Shown in pieces: positions 31,262-40,383 of a stretch of DNA of 42,151 bases. Both the position numbers and the translations under genes were made by a program. The DNA comes from Nonomuraea sp. PA05 (GTDB lineage: Bacteria > Actinomycetota > Actinomycetes > Streptosporangiales > Streptosporangiaceae), in contig NZ_VSEY01000074.1 of NCBI RefSeq assembly GCF_008086045.1, forward strand, positions 1 through 42,151, read 5' to 3'. The notes under the pieces are model-generated. The model was not told the origin of the DNA, ran no database searches, and saw only the letters and a program-made list of their open reading frames with translations. Numbering within the stretch: the first letter of the stretch is position 1; each line of letters opens with the position of its first letter.

Positions 31262-32317
31262 ATGCCGTTCAGGTTCACCCGCCGCCGCGCCCTCTCGGCC
31301 GTCGCCGCCTCCGCCTTGCTGGTCCTCACCGGTTGCGGCACGTCCGACCCCAAGCCCGCCGAGCCCGCGGCCTCCGCCGCCCCCACGGCGAGCGGCAGCC
31401 CGGCCGGCGCCTTTCCGGTGACGATCGACAGCGCCCTCGGCAAGGCGACGATCACCAAGCAGCCGGAGCGGATCGTCACCCTGGGCCAGGGCTCCGCGGA
31501 GACCGCGATCGCGCTCGGCCAGACGCCCGTCGGCATCGAGAGCTACGCGTGGGGCAGCGACAAGACCGGCTACCTGCCGTGGATCCACGAGGCGGTCACC
31601 AAGGCCGGCGGCACGCTGCCCAAGCAGTTCACCGGCGGCGAGGAGATCGACATCGAGGCCATCGTCGAACTCGAGCCCGACGTGATCCTGGCCCCGTGGT
31701 CGGGCATCACGGCCGACCAGTTCAAGATCCTGTCCGACATCGCGCCCACTGTCGCCTACCCGGACCTGGCGTGGAGCACGAACTGGGACCAGCAGATCGA
31801 GATCATCGCCAAGGCGCTGGGCAAGCCCGAGCAGGCCGCGACGCTGATCACCGGCATCGAGAAGCAGCTCGCCGACGCCGCCGCGACCCGGCCGCAGTAC
31901 AAGGACGTGACCTTCTCCTACATCTACACCACCGGCCCCGGCACCCTCGGCGTGTTCAAGCCGGAGGAGCAGCGGGTCAAGATGGTCTCCTCGCTCGGCC
32001 TGACCGTGGACCCGGTCGTCGACACGTTCAAGGAGACCGAGGGCACCGACTCCGCCGTGATCGGCCTGGAGAACGGGCAGAAGCTGGCCAAGAGCGACCT
32101 GATCTTCACGTTCTACAGCGACGCGAAGACCCGCAAGGAGGTCGAGGCCCAGAAGCTGTACGCGGGCATCCCCGCGATCAAGCGCGGCTCGGTGGTGGCG
32201 AGCGACGACCAGCCTTTCGTCACCGCGTCCTCGATCATCAACCCGCTGACCGTGCCGTGGGTGATCGAGCGCTACCTGCCGCTCATCGACGAGGCGGTCG
32301 CGAAGCTCGACCGCTGA
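31262..32317 (+). CDS. Iron-siderophore ABC transporter substrate-binding lipoprotein
   Basis: 351-residue precursor. RRR-containing signal and lipobox VLTGC (Cys about 25). The mature part is a FepB/FhuD-type helical-backbone binding protein: KQPERIVTLGQGSAETAIAL, IDIEAIVELEPDVILAPWSG, and a C-terminal WVIERYLPLIDEAV. It captures ferric siderophores outside the cell and delivers them to the FecCD permeases encoded next. The start ATG follows the iron box by about 100 bp. Confidence 0.94.
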   Translation: MPFRFTRRRALSAVAASALLVLTGCGTSDPKPAEPAASAAPTASGSPAGAFPVTIDSALGKATITKQPERIVTLGQGSAETAIALGQTPVGIESYAWGSDKTGYLPWIHEAVTKAGGTLPKQFTGGEEIDIEAIVELEPDVILAPWSGITADQFKILSDIAPTVAYPDLAWSTNWDQQIEIIAKALGKPEQAATLITGIEKQLADAAATRPQYKDVTFSYIYTTGPGTLGVFKPEEQRVKMVSSLGLTVDPVVDTFKETEGTDSAVIGLENGQKLAKSDLIFTFYSDAKTRKEVEAQKLYAGIPAIKRGSVVASDDQPFVTASSIINPLTVPWVIERYLPLIDEAVAKLDR

Positions 32318-32319
32318 CC

Positions 32320-33360
32320 GTGACCCCCACCGTCGTACGCACCGCGCCGGGAGGCGCGGGCGCCCCTCGCGCCCGCGCCTCCCGGCTGGTGTGGTTCCTG
32401 ATCGCCGCGCTGGCCGTGCTGGCGCTGGCGATGCTGGCCAGCATCACCTTCGGCAGCCTGCCGACCTCCGTGGGCGACGCGGTGGACGTGCTGCGCGGCA
32501 CCGCTGACGCCGACATCGCGGCGGTGGTGGAGAGCCGCTACCCGCGTACCGCGCTCGGCCTGCTGGCCGGGCTCGGCCTGGCCGTCGCGGGCACCATCAT
32601 GCAGGGCGTCACCCGCAACCCGCTGGCCGACCCCGGCCTGCTCGGCATCACCTCAGGAGCCTCGGCCGGGGTCGTCAGCGCCACGGCCTTCCTGGGCGTG
32701 TCCGGCCAGTGGAACACCGTGTGGTGGGCGCTGCCCGGCGCGCTGCTGGCCGGCGTCCTCGTGCACGTGATCGGCTCGGCCGGGTCCGGCGCCGGGCTGG
32801 TCAGGCTCGTGCTGGCGGGCGCGGTCGTGTCCGCGGTGCTGACCGCGTACGTGCAGGCCGTGACCCTGGGCATGCCGAAGGTCTTCGACAGCTACCGCTA
32901 CTGGGTGGTCGGCGCGCTCGGCGGGCGGGACTTCGACGTGCTGCTGTCGGTGCTGCCGGCGGCCGGGCTCGGCCTGGTCATGGCGCTGCTGCTGGCGCCC
33001 GCGCTCAACACGCTCGCGCTCGGCGACGAGTCCGCCTCCGCGCTCGGCGCCAGCCCCGGCCTCACCCGCGCGCTCGGGCTGGTCGCGGCCACCCTGCTCA
33101 GCGCGGCGGCGACCGCGGCCGTCGGCCCCATCGCCTTCATCGGCCTGGCCGTGCCGCACATCGTCAAAGCCGTCGTGGGCGCGGACGTCCGGGCCCAGAT
33201 CGTCCTGTCGGCCGTCCTGGGGCCGGCGCTGCTGCTGCTCGCCGACGTGGCGGGCCGACTGGTGCTGCGCCCGCAGGAGCTGATGGTCGGGATCGTGACG
33301 GCGTTCATCGGCGCGCCGGCGCTGCTGGTCGCCGTACGCAGAATGAGGAGCGGGACGTGA
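32320..33360 (+). CDS. FecCD-family siderophore ABC permease (first subunit)
   Basis: 346 residues, about nine to ten membrane helices. FecCD motifs: ESRYPRTALGLLAGLGLAVA, GTIMQGVTRNPLADPGLLGI, and GPIAFIGLAVPHIVKAVVG near the C-terminus. GTG start two bases after the binding-protein stop (TGAccGTG), so translation is coupled. Forms a heterodimer channel with the next gene product. Confidence 0.94.
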   Translation: MTPTVVRTAPGGAGAPRARASRLVWFLIAALAVLALAMLASITFGSLPTSVGDAVDVLRGTADADIAAVVESRYPRTALGLLAGLGLAVAGTIMQGVTRNPLADPGLLGITSGASAGVVSATAFLGVSGQWNTVWWALPGALLAGVLVHVIGSAGSGAGLVRLVLAGAVVSAVLTAYVQAVTLGMPKVFDSYRYWVVGALGGRDFDVLLSVLPAAGLGLVMALLLAPALNTLALGDESASALGASPGLTRALGLVAATLLSAAATAAVGPIAFIGLAVPHIVKAVVGADVRAQIVLSAVLGPALLLLADVAGRLVLRPQELMVGIVTAFIGAPALLVAVRRMRSGT

Positions 33361-34394
33361 GCAGGCCCAAGGGGTTCCTGGTGCTGGGACGGGCGATGGC
33401 CGTGCCCGTCTCGCGCGTCTCCGTCGTCACCGGCCTCGTCCTGCTCACGCTCGTGCTCGCCGCCTGCGCGGCCACGCTCTCACTCGGCCGCCTCGGCATC
33501 CCGCTCGCCGACCTTCCGGACGCCCTGACCGGGGGCGCGGGCGGCAAGGCCGCCTTCGTGCTGGGACGCCTGCGCGGCCCCCGCCTGGTCGTCGGCCTCG
33601 GTGCCGGCACGGCGCTGGGCCTGTCGGGGGCGCTGTTCCAGACCGTCACCCGCAACCCGCTGGGCAGCCCCGACGTGATCGGCCTGGCCGCTGGGGCGGG
33701 CGCGGGCGCGGCGGCCGTCGCGCTGCTGCTGCCCGGCGTGGTGCCGGTCCCGCTCGGCGCGCTGGCCGGCGCGGTGCTGGCCATCGCGCTGGTCTACCTC
33801 TCCACCGGCACCGGCTTCCGCAACCCCGGCCGTCTCATCGTGGCGGGCATCGGCGTCTCGGCGATCGCGGTGGCCTTCATCCAGTACGTCGTGTACGCCG
33901 TCGAGCGCGACAAGGCCACCGTGCTGACCGCGTACGTCAACGGCAGCCTGTCGGCCCGCTCCTGGGAGCACGCCGCCACCATCTGGATCGTCCTGCTGGT
34001 CGTGGCCCCGTTCGCGGCGGCGATCGCCGGCCGGCTCGGCCTGGCCGAGATGGGCGACGAGACGGCCGGCATGCTCGGCGCCGAGCCCGGCCGCACCAGG
34101 ACGGCGGCCGTGGCGCTGTCGATCCTGCTGTCGGCGGGGGCCGTCGCGGTCGCCGGGCCGATCGCGTTCATCGCCCTGACCGCGCCGCAGATCGCCCGCC
34201 GCCTGACCCGCGGGACCGGCCCGCACCTGCTGCTCTCGGCGCTGACGGGCGCGCTGCTGCTGGTGCTGGCCGACCTGGCCGCCCAGCAGCTCCCGCTGCC
34301 GGTCAGCCTGCCCGTCGGCATCTACACGCTGGGCCTGGGCGGCCTCTACCTCGGCTACCTGCTGATCCGCGAATGGAAGAAGGGCACGCTATGA
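33357..34394 (+). CDS. FecCD-family siderophore ABC permease (second subunit)
   Basis: 345 residues. LRGPRLVVGLGAGTALGLSG, GALFQTVTRNPLGSPDVIGL, and AGPIAFIALTAPQIARRL identify the FecCD fold. The GTG start overlaps the previous stop (GTGA). It is about 10 transmembrane segments and pairs with the first permease. It ends in an ATGA overlap with the ATPase gene. Confidence 0.94.
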   Translation: MSRPKGFLVLGRAMAVPVSRVSVVTGLVLLTLVLAACAATLSLGRLGIPLADLPDALTGGAGGKAAFVLGRLRGPRLVVGLGAGTALGLSGALFQTVTRNPLGSPDVIGLAAGAGAGAAAVALLLPGVVPVPLGALAGAVLAIALVYLSTGTGFRNPGRLIVAGIGVSAIAVAFIQYVVYAVERDKATVLTAYVNGSLSARSWEHAATIWIVLLVVAPFAAAIAGRLGLAEMGDETAGMLGAEPGRTRTAAVALSILLSAGAVAVAGPIAFIALTAPQIARRLTRGTGPHLLLSALTGALLLVLADLAAQQLPLPVSLPVGIYTLGLGGLYLGYLLIREWKKGTL

Positions 34395-35191
34395 GCATGA
34401 CCGGCCTGGCAGTACGGGACGTGACCGTTTCCTACGGCGGCGACCCGGTCGTGCGCGACGTCAGCCTCGACATCCCGCAGGGCGAACTGACCATGATCAT
34501 CGGCCCGAACGGGTGCGGCAAGTCCACGCTGATCAAGACGCTGGCCCGGATCATGAAACCGGAGCGGGGCCAGGTGCTGCTGCACGGCCGCGACATCTGG
34601 TCCTACCGGGGCAGGCAGGCCGCCAGGCACGTCGCCCTGCTGCCGCAGAACCCGGTCGCGCCGGACGGCATCACCGTACGCGGCCTGGTGCGGCGCGGCC
34701 GCTTCCCGCATCACACGCTGCTGCGCCAGTGGTCGCCGGACGACGACACCGCGATCGGCTTCGCCCTGGAGCGCACCGGGCTGCACGACCTGGCCGAGGC
34801 GCAGGCGGGCGAGCTGTCCGGCGGCCAGCGCCAGCGCGCCTGGATCGCGATGGTGCTCGCCCAGCAGACCGACCTGCTGCTGCTGGACGAGCCGACGACC
34901 TTCCTCGACATCGCCCACCAGTACGACCTGCTGGAGCTCTGCCGCGAGCTGCACCGCGAGGGCAAGACGATCGTCGCCGTGCTGCACGACCTCAACCAGG
35001 CCGCCCGCTTCGCCTCGCACCTGATCGTGATGAAGGACGGCCGGGTGGTCGACCAGGGGCCACCGCCGCAGGTGCTGACGCCCGAGCTGGTCGGCGAGGT
35101 GTTCGGCCTGGCCTGCGACGTCATGCCGGACCCGCGTACGGCCACGCCCATGGTCATCCCGCACGCCTCGCTCACGCACGGAGCTCGTTGA
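34391..35191 (+). CDS. Siderophore ABC transporter ATP-binding protein
   Basis: 266 residues. Walker A GPNGCGKSTL, signature LSGGQRQRAWIAMVLAQ, Walker B LLLLDEPTTFLD, and His switch AVLHDLNQAARFA, all of the FepC/FhuC type. ATG 34391 overlaps the permease stop. It powers the import channel and closes the operon. The start is preferred over an in-frame ATG at 34373, which lies inside the permease gene. Confidence 0.95.
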   Translation: MSMTGLAVRDVTVSYGGDPVVRDVSLDIPQGELTMIIGPNGCGKSTLIKTLARIMKPERGQVLLHGRDIWSYRGRQAARHVALLPQNPVAPDGITVRGLVRRGRFPHHTLLRQWSPDDDTAIGFALERTGLHDLAEAQAGELSGGQRQRAWIAMVLAQQTDLLLLDEPTTFLDIAHQYDLLELCRELHREGKTIVAVLHDLNQAARFASHLIVMKDGRVVDQGPPPQVLTPELVGEVFGLACDVMPDPRTATPMVIPHASLTHGAR

Positions 35192-35274
35192 GGCGACGTC
35201 AGCGGCCGGCGCCACCTCGGCCGCGGTCTCGGCCTCCTCGCGCTGCTGCCGGTCGTGACGTTCCCGCGAGCGCA

Positions 35275-35766
35275 TCAGTCCTTCGCCTCGCGGACGTCCT
35301 TTCCCTCCTCGGCGAACGCCTTGAAGTCCAGCATGTGCTGTCGCGACTGCTTGCGGAAGGTGCCGGGCATCAACAGCCCCACCAGCCGCATCAGCAAGCC
35401 GCTGAACCGGTATTCGCTCTCGCTCACCCAGAGCGTCGTCTCAGGACCGGCTTCGGTCAGTCGCTCACGCACGGCGTTCCACATGCCCCCGCCGACGATC
35501 TCGCGGTCGAAGTGAACGACGCTCTCCTTCGGGATGCCGTGCAGGTCTGCCGGTTCCCGGCGCGTGATGGTCTCGATGGCCTCGAACTCCTGCTGCCCCA
35601 TCCGCAACACGACCCGCGACTTGGTGCCGACCTGCCCATGCACCCCGTTCAGCGGCTCGTGCCGGACCAGACCCCGCAGCCACTTCGGCATGTGTGCCGG
35701 GTCGGCGAGCAACTGGACCGCCTTCTCCCGCGGCAGGGCGATTTCCATTGAAACGGTGTACTTCAT
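35275..35766 (-). CDS. SRPBCC-family protein (DUF2505/polyketide cyclase-like)
   Basis: 163 residues. The N-terminal strand KYTVSMEIALPREKAVQLLA, then DPAHMPKWLRGLV, followed by long beta strands (TKSRVVLRMGQQEFEAIETI) and a C-terminal helix (HMLDFKAFAEEGKDV), fit the START/SRPBCC helix-grip fold. Ligand unknown. Single minus-strand gene convergent with the siderophore operon. Opening start MKYTV at 35766 follows a GGAG about ten bases upstream. Confidence 0.84.
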   Translation of the reverse strand: MKYTVSMEIALPREKAVQLLADPAHMPKWLRGLVRHEPLNGVHGQVGTKSRVVLRMGQQEFEAIETITRREPADLHGIPKESVVHFDREIVGGGMWNAVRERLTEAGPETTLWVSESEYRFSGLLMRLVGLLMPGTFRKQSRQHMLDFKAFAEEGKDVREAKD

Positions 35767-36168
35767 GGCGAAGCGCTCCAGGTTCCTGAACGGGTCTACG
35801 CTAACAGCCTCGCCTCATCCCAGCCTCGTTCCGCGGGCGCGGGCGGTGCTTCCTCATGGCGCTGGACGCCGGCCTCCGGCTCCTGCTCATCGTGACCTTC
35901 GTCCGCACCCACCCGCACTGGTATCGCAGGGCACGGGGCGCCTGGCGGTCGCGCCGAGCCTGGGCGGCGGGGGCGGCCGTCGCGGTGTCCAGGTCGAGGT
36001 ACGGCATCAGCGCCGCACGGCCCGCGAATCATCGCCCGGCCAGCCGGATGGTCGGGCTGTGAGACGGGGGTCGAGGTGGTGCTGGATCGGCACGGGCCGA
36101 CATACCGCCCCTATACCGGGTTCGTTCTAGCGTTGCTCCTCGTTCGACACCCATGGAGAGGACCTGAA
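35767..36168. other. Gene-free stretch before the small secreted protein
   Basis: About 400 bp in which no frame on either strand gives a recognisable product. It holds the ribosome site (GGAGAGGA, around 36155) of the next gene. Confidence 0.45.
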
Positions 36169-36585
36169 ATGCGCAAGATCTGGACCTTGGCCGGGATCGC
36201 TGCCACCGCTGCGATCGTCGCCACCGGGGCAGCCCCGGCTACCGCAGCCGCAGCGCTGGCCACCTCGTCGAGTGCGCCGACCAACGCCAGCAACGTCAAG
36301 ACCAAGGCGCACAGCAACAGGAGCGGTCTGGGAACGCTGCAGATGCGCTACGGCAAGTACAAGAACAAGACGTGGATCTGGGCCCGCATCGAGAACCCGA
36401 CGAAGCTGGCCAACGACAAGTACGAGATCACAGTCGCCGCCCAGGGGACGTACCTCCACAAGAACATCAGCGGCACCAGCTACACCACGGCGTTCGAGGC
36501 CAAGGACGGCGTGAGGTACAAGGTGTGCATCGCCAAGATCGACGCGCAGCTGTGCACGGGCCCCGAGCTCGCGTGGGTCTACTGA
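36169..36585 (+). CDS. Small secreted protein, hypothetical
   Basis: 138 residues with a Sec signal peptide (hydrophobic 5-30, likely cleavage after ATA around 24-26). The mature part of about 110 residues is rich in beta-type sequence (LGTLQMRYGKYKNKTWIWAR, NDKYEITVAAQGTYLHKN) and has two Cys (VCIAKIDAQLC) that may form a disulfide. No family recognised. ATG 36169 has GGAGAGGA about seven bases upstream, so the start is secure. Possibly a cell-envelope or secreted binding protein. Confidence 0.7.
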   Translation: MRKIWTLAGIAATAAIVATGAAPATAAAALATSSSAPTNASNVKTKAHSNRSGLGTLQMRYGKYKNKTWIWARIENPTKLANDKYEITVAAQGTYLHKNISGTSYTTAFEAKDGVRYKVCIAKIDAQLCTGPELAWVY

Positions 36586-37070
36586 CTCGTTGAGGCCATC
36601 CACACGCCTGTGAGGGCGGGCGGCTTGTGCGAGATGGCGGCAGCGAGGCCGTCTGCTCGTGCTGGCCGCTCGGCGTCCCTGGAGAACCCCTGCGGCGCCG
36701 AAGGGGAGTAAGCACCAGGCGGGTGCCGACGGTCTGCATCAGCTCGCGTCTGCGCGTCGATGCCCGGAATCGTCAGTGTGCCGGTCCGTCTCCTGCTGAG
36801 GCAGGCCCGCGTTGAGGATCGTGCGCCCGCCGCCGCCGCCGTCATCCAGTCGGCGTGACCCTGGCTGTCCGCATGGCGCTGATCGAGTTCGTCGACCCGC
36901 GCGTGGGCCTCGCCGCGACCGTGGTCACCGGGCTGGCTCTGCCGCCCACCCTGCCGGCGATCGGCGTGATCGTCCTGAACCGCATCGCGAAGCAGTGGCG
37001 GGGGGTGAGCCATCCCGGGACTGCGCGCGCGAGAGAACGCGTCAGCGCGCGTCGCGCGGGAGCGCGAGGC
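36586..37070. other. Unassigned stretch with a weak hydrophobic frame
   Basis: About 485 bp. A plus-strand frame from 36855 begins with a plausible hydrophobic segment (FVDPRVGLAATVVTGLALPP, then PAIGVIVLN) but runs on antisense into the next gene and has no clear ribosome site. Nothing else is supportable here. Confidence 0.35.
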
Positions 37071-37823
37071 TCAAAGGGGCGGGGCTTTGGTGTGCTGGAC
37101 GATGGGGGAGGTGGACCGGACGACGCCGACGCCGGACACGGCCCGCCCATCGTTCTCCTTCCAAAGCTCGAAGTTGTAGCGGCCAGCGGCCAGTCCGGAC
37201 CAGGTATGGACCTGCCAGGCGTTGCACTCGAACCGGGCGGACGTGCCGCCCGGACGTAACGCGATCCAGTACTCGGTCATCCCGCTGGGACACGACAACT
37301 TCGCCCAGACCTCAAGGTCTCCATCGGTCTGCTGAGTCCACTCGCGGGAGGTCACCTGCTTGTACATGTTCTTGACATGCCAGGCGAAGCCGCTGTCGGG
37401 GGAGACCGGGGGCGAAGCCGAGGCGCGCGCCGCGGTCGCGGGGCCCGGTCGCCCGCCTGAGAGCCAGAGATAACCGGCGCCCCCGACGACGACCACGACG
37501 GCGAGCCCGATGGCCACCAGAAGCCTCCAGGGCGTACGCCGCGTCGGCTCCTCGACAGGCGGTTCGCCCGCAATCTGGCGCCACCGTATCTCCCAGCCGG
37601 CGGGGTTCCCGCCACAAGCCGCAACGTACGATCGCACGAAGTCCAGCGGTGGCATCTCTCCAGGATTGAGGCGACGGGAGAGCGTGCTGGGGTGATAGCG
37701 CATTCGCCGCCCGATCTCCTGTAACGACAGTTCACCCCGCAACTGCCGTAGATCGTCGACGAACTCCGCCACAGGCCCCGACCCCCGGTCGATGGGCTGG
37801 TCCTTGCGTCCGCCTCGCGCCAT
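37071..37823 (-). CDS. Membrane-anchored HTH regulator (XRE-type N-terminus, extracellular C-terminus)
   Basis: 250 residues. Residues 17-85 are an XRE-like helix-turn-helix (VDDLRQLRGELSLQEIGRRM, then HPSTLSRRL). Residues 101-121 form one membrane helix (LLVAIGLAVVVVVGGAGYLW). Residues about 145-250 are an external, beta-rich domain with two Cys (C178, C200). The layout is that of a transmembrane one-component regulator, sensing outside and binding DNA inside. ATG 37823 has GGGAG eight bases upstream. It is divergent from a secreted EEP-fold protein gene, its most likely target (inference). The ligand is unknown. Confidence 0.78.
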   Translation of the reverse strand: MARGGRKDQPIDRGSGPVAEFVDDLRQLRGELSLQEIGRRMRYHPSTLSRRLNPGEMPPLDFVRSYVAACGGNPAGWEIRWRQIAGEPPVEEPTRRTPWRLLVAIGLAVVVVVGGAGYLWLSGGRPGPATAARASASPPVSPDSGFAWHVKNMYKQVTSREWTQQTDGDLEVWAKLSCPSGMTEYWIALRPGGTSARFECNAWQVHTWSGLAAGRYNFELWKENDGRAVSGVGVVRSTSPIVQHTKAPPL

Positions 37824-37944
37824 GGCCCCGCTCCCGGTTGTTGCCTTTGTTGCTGCTATTGATTCGCAGTCCAGAAGCGGTGACAAGGCCCACCGAATGT
37901 GGCCAGCTTGCAGTGCGGATCACCCCCCACGAAAGGAGAGGGAG

Positions 37945-38880
37945 TTGACCACAAGATCGGTGATTCTGGTGACCGTAGTGATGCTGCTGTGCGCGGTCGG
38001 CGCCACGCCCGCGGGGGCGGTGCGGCCTCAGGCGCAGCACGGCGTCTCGTGGCAGCAGGCCATGGCGCACAACTTCCGCCAATTCTCGGCGGGCGTACCC
38101 CTCGAACGGGCGAATTTATGGGTCTCAGCCGCGCCTGGACCCACCACATGGACCCACAACATCTCCGGCAGCATCAAACACGGAGGGGATGCGAAGGCCC
38201 TGGATCCGCTCAAGTGGGCGATCGCCTCACAGCCCAACCTCCCGCTCTCCATCGGGATGCAGGAAGCCTGCCTCGGCCAGGTTCTGCTCATGACCGCCTG
38301 GCTCAGAGAGGCCAAGAACCCGAACTACCAGGTCTCCTTCCACAATCAGAACCCGGGTGGATGCGCCAACGGGCAGGACTTCGGCGTGGCCGTCTTCGCG
38401 ATCGGAAAGCTCAGCGAGGCCCACGGGGCCTTCGCCAAGGCGAATCAGTTTCCCGGGGACGAGCAGCGCGGATTCGCCTGCATTCGATCCGTCTACAAAT
38501 ACCAGGCATGTTCCGCGCACATGACGCCGTGGCAGCAACTGGACGGCAGGGGAGGGGTGTACCAGAAGAAGCAGTTCCAAGAGATGCGGGACGTTGTCGC
38601 GTGGATACATGCCGCAACCGGAGATTCGGTCTACTGGGGCGGCGACTTCTACTTGACGCCATCGGGCATCACCAACAACTTCGGCGCCGGCTTCTTCGCC
38701 GACAACCCTGAGGGGGATATCTGTTTCGGCGCGCACCGAGCGACACACAGGCGCGATGACGGTCTCGAACGGAAGGTCGACTACGTCTTCAGGACGAAAC
38801 CCGTCGAGTGCGGCCGCGATGCTACCGTCGGCTGGGTTCTCGACTGGAGCGACCACGCACTCCTCGGCGGGTACATCTAG
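37945..38880 (+). CDS. Secreted EEP-fold protein with a GDFY motif in place of GDxN
   Basis: 311 residues starting at TTG 37945, supported by AGGAG six bases upstream. Signal peptide (TM-like 6-19, cleavage near GAV at 24-26). EEP motifs in order: N72 (THNISGS), E107 (GMQEAC), H192 (CSAHMTP), D234 in WGGDFYLTP, D279 (KVDYVF), and D303-H304 (WSDHALL). The Asn of the usual GDxN is Tyr236, a residue normally needed for phosphate/metal positioning, so activity may be altered or lost. Paralogue-like to the secreted EEP gene at 4.5 kb. Divergent from the membrane HTH protein and followed by a strong terminator. Confidence 0.82.
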   Translation: MTTRSVILVTVVMLLCAVGATPAGAVRPQAQHGVSWQQAMAHNFRQFSAGVPLERANLWVSAAPGPTTWTHNISGSIKHGGDAKALDPLKWAIASQPNLPLSIGMQEACLGQVLLMTAWLREAKNPNYQVSFHNQNPGGCANGQDFGVAVFAIGKLSEAHGAFAKANQFPGDEQRGFACIRSVYKYQACSAHMTPWQQLDGRGGVYQKKQFQEMRDVVAWIHAATGDSVYWGGDFYLTPSGITNNFGAGFFADNPEGDICFGAHRATHRRDDGLERKVDYVFRTKPVECGRDATVGWVLDWSDHALLGGYI

Positions 38881-38894
38881 CTCTCGCCGGAAAC

Positions 38895-38926
38895 GTTCGC
38901 CCCATCCCTGCAGGGGTGGGGCGAAC
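38895..38926 (+). terminator. Strong hairpin terminator
   Basis: A 32-base near-perfect palindrome, GTTCGCCCC...GGGGCGAAC with inner CCCTGCAGGG, begins 14 bases after the stop of the EEP-fold gene. It serves as its terminator. Confidence 0.8.
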
Positions 38927-39041
38927 CCCTGCGCTCGATCCGAGCCTCGACGCGCTCGGTCATGAGCCTTCCGGCACGGCCGCTGCCCTTCGACGACATG
39001 CCGCCACCCTGACACGAACCGCGCGCAGAGCCTGCCGGCGT

Positions 39042-40286
39042 TCAGCGCAGGGGGTCGAAGTCGGCCAGGGCCTCGGGCCGCTTGCCGGTGGTGACCCACT
39101 CGGCCAGCAGCCGCCCGGTGATCGGGCCGTGGGCCAGGCCCCACATGCCGTGGCCGCCCGCCACGTAGACGGTCGGCGACGTGGTCGCGCCGATGAGCGG
39201 CCGTCCGTCCGAGGTGACCGGGCGCGGCCCCACCCAGACGTCGGTGCGCTCGTCCCACCGCACCCCCCGTAGCAGGGGACGGGCGGAGTCGATGATGGCC
39301 TTCACCCGGGCGGGCGCCTGCGGGGCGTCCGGGTCGCGGAACTCCATGGTGCCCGCCACCCGCAGCCCGCCCTGGTAGGGGGTGCAGGCGACCCGCACGT
39401 CCGGCAGGTAGACGGGGCCGGGCACGGGATGCTCGACCGGCACGGTGAAGGAGTAGCCGCGGCCCGCGCGTACCGGGACGCGCACGCCCCACTGCCGGGC
39501 CAGCCGGGGCAGCCAGGCGCCGGTGGCCAGCACCACCGCGTCGGCCGACAGGACGGTGCCCTTGGCCGAGGACACGATCGCCTTCCGGCCGTCGGTGCGC
39601 ACGCTGTCGACGTCGAAGGCGTAGACGGTCGCGCCCCGGCTCATGACGGCCCTGCCGAGGGCGTGCACGAAGCCGCCCGGGTCGACGTAGCGCTGCCCGT
39701 CGATGCGTACCCCCGCGCCCAGCTCACCGCCGGCGAGCGGGACCTGCTCGGCGAGCCGCTCGCGATCCAGCACGGTGTGCTCGATGTGCTGCCCGACCGC
39801 CTGGAGTCTGCGCAGCTCGCGCAGCAGGCCTTCGGCCTGGCGGCGGGTGCGGAACGCGGCGGTGATCGGCGCGGCGACGACCGGGGCGGACACGCCGTTG
39901 GCCGCCAGCACCTCGTACGCCTCGACGCACTCGTCGTTGAGCGGCAGGTTGGCGCGCGCGGCGCGGGCCCAGGACCGCCAGCGGCTGTTGGCGGCGAAGC
40001 GCAGCAGGAACCCCCACAGCCCGGGGTCGAGACTGGCGGGCACGTGCAGCGGCGCGGCCGGGTCCAGCAGCGAGCGCAGGCCGTGGCGCAGCACGGAGGG
40101 CTCGTTCAGCGGGATGGCCAGGCCCGGCGCGACCCAGCCGGCGTTGCCCCAGGACGCGCCCGCCGCCACGCCGCCACGGTCGACCACGTCCACCTGGACG
40201 CCGCGTTCCTGCAGGTACCACGCGGTCGACAGGCCCACGACGCCCGCGCCCACCACGACCACCGAGCGCGGCCAGTTGCCTGCCAT
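39042..40286 (-). CDS. FAD-dependent D-amino-acid dehydrogenase-like oxidoreductase (DadA group)
   Basis: 414 residues. FAD motif VVVVGAGVVGLSTAWYLQER (about 9-28), GNAGWVAPGLA, and the C-terminal FAD loop YVAGGHGMWGLAHGP. The DAO-family layout resembles DadA, which oxidises D-amino acids (or glycine/sarcosine-type amines) with electrons passed to the membrane. ATG 40286 has GGGAGG seven bases upstream; longer in-frame starts lack this. It follows the PucR gene on the same strand, with a paired inverted repeat between (40384-40402). Confidence 0.9.
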   Translation of the reverse strand: MAGNWPRSVVVVGAGVVGLSTAWYLQERGVQVDVVDRGGVAAGASWGNAGWVAPGLAIPLNEPSVLRHGLRSLLDPAAPLHVPASLDPGLWGFLLRFAANSRWRSWARAARANLPLNDECVEAYEVLAANGVSAPVVAAPITAAFRTRRQAEGLLRELRRLQAVGQHIEHTVLDRERLAEQVPLAGGELGAGVRIDGQRYVDPGGFVHALGRAVMSRGATVYAFDVDSVRTDGRKAIVSSAKGTVLSADAVVLATGAWLPRLARQWGVRVPVRAGRGYSFTVPVEHPVPGPVYLPDVRVACTPYQGGLRVAGTMEFRDPDAPQAPARVKAIIDSARPLLRGVRWDERTDVWVGPRPVTSDGRPLIGATTSPTVYVAGGHGMWGLAHGPITGRLLAEWVTTGKRPEALADFDPLR

Positions 40287-40383
40287 GTGCAACCTCCCAG
40301 AGGTACGAATGCCGATGTCGCAGCCAGCATGGCCCGGGCGGTCACATGGGGCGTTGTGGGCGGGCGACAATCGAGGCGGCGCG

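Noticed and set aside
36855..37259. Plus-strand frame with a hydrophobic opening
   Set aside because: It runs antisense through the membrane HTH gene, has no clear ribosome site and only the first about 45 residues look protein-like.
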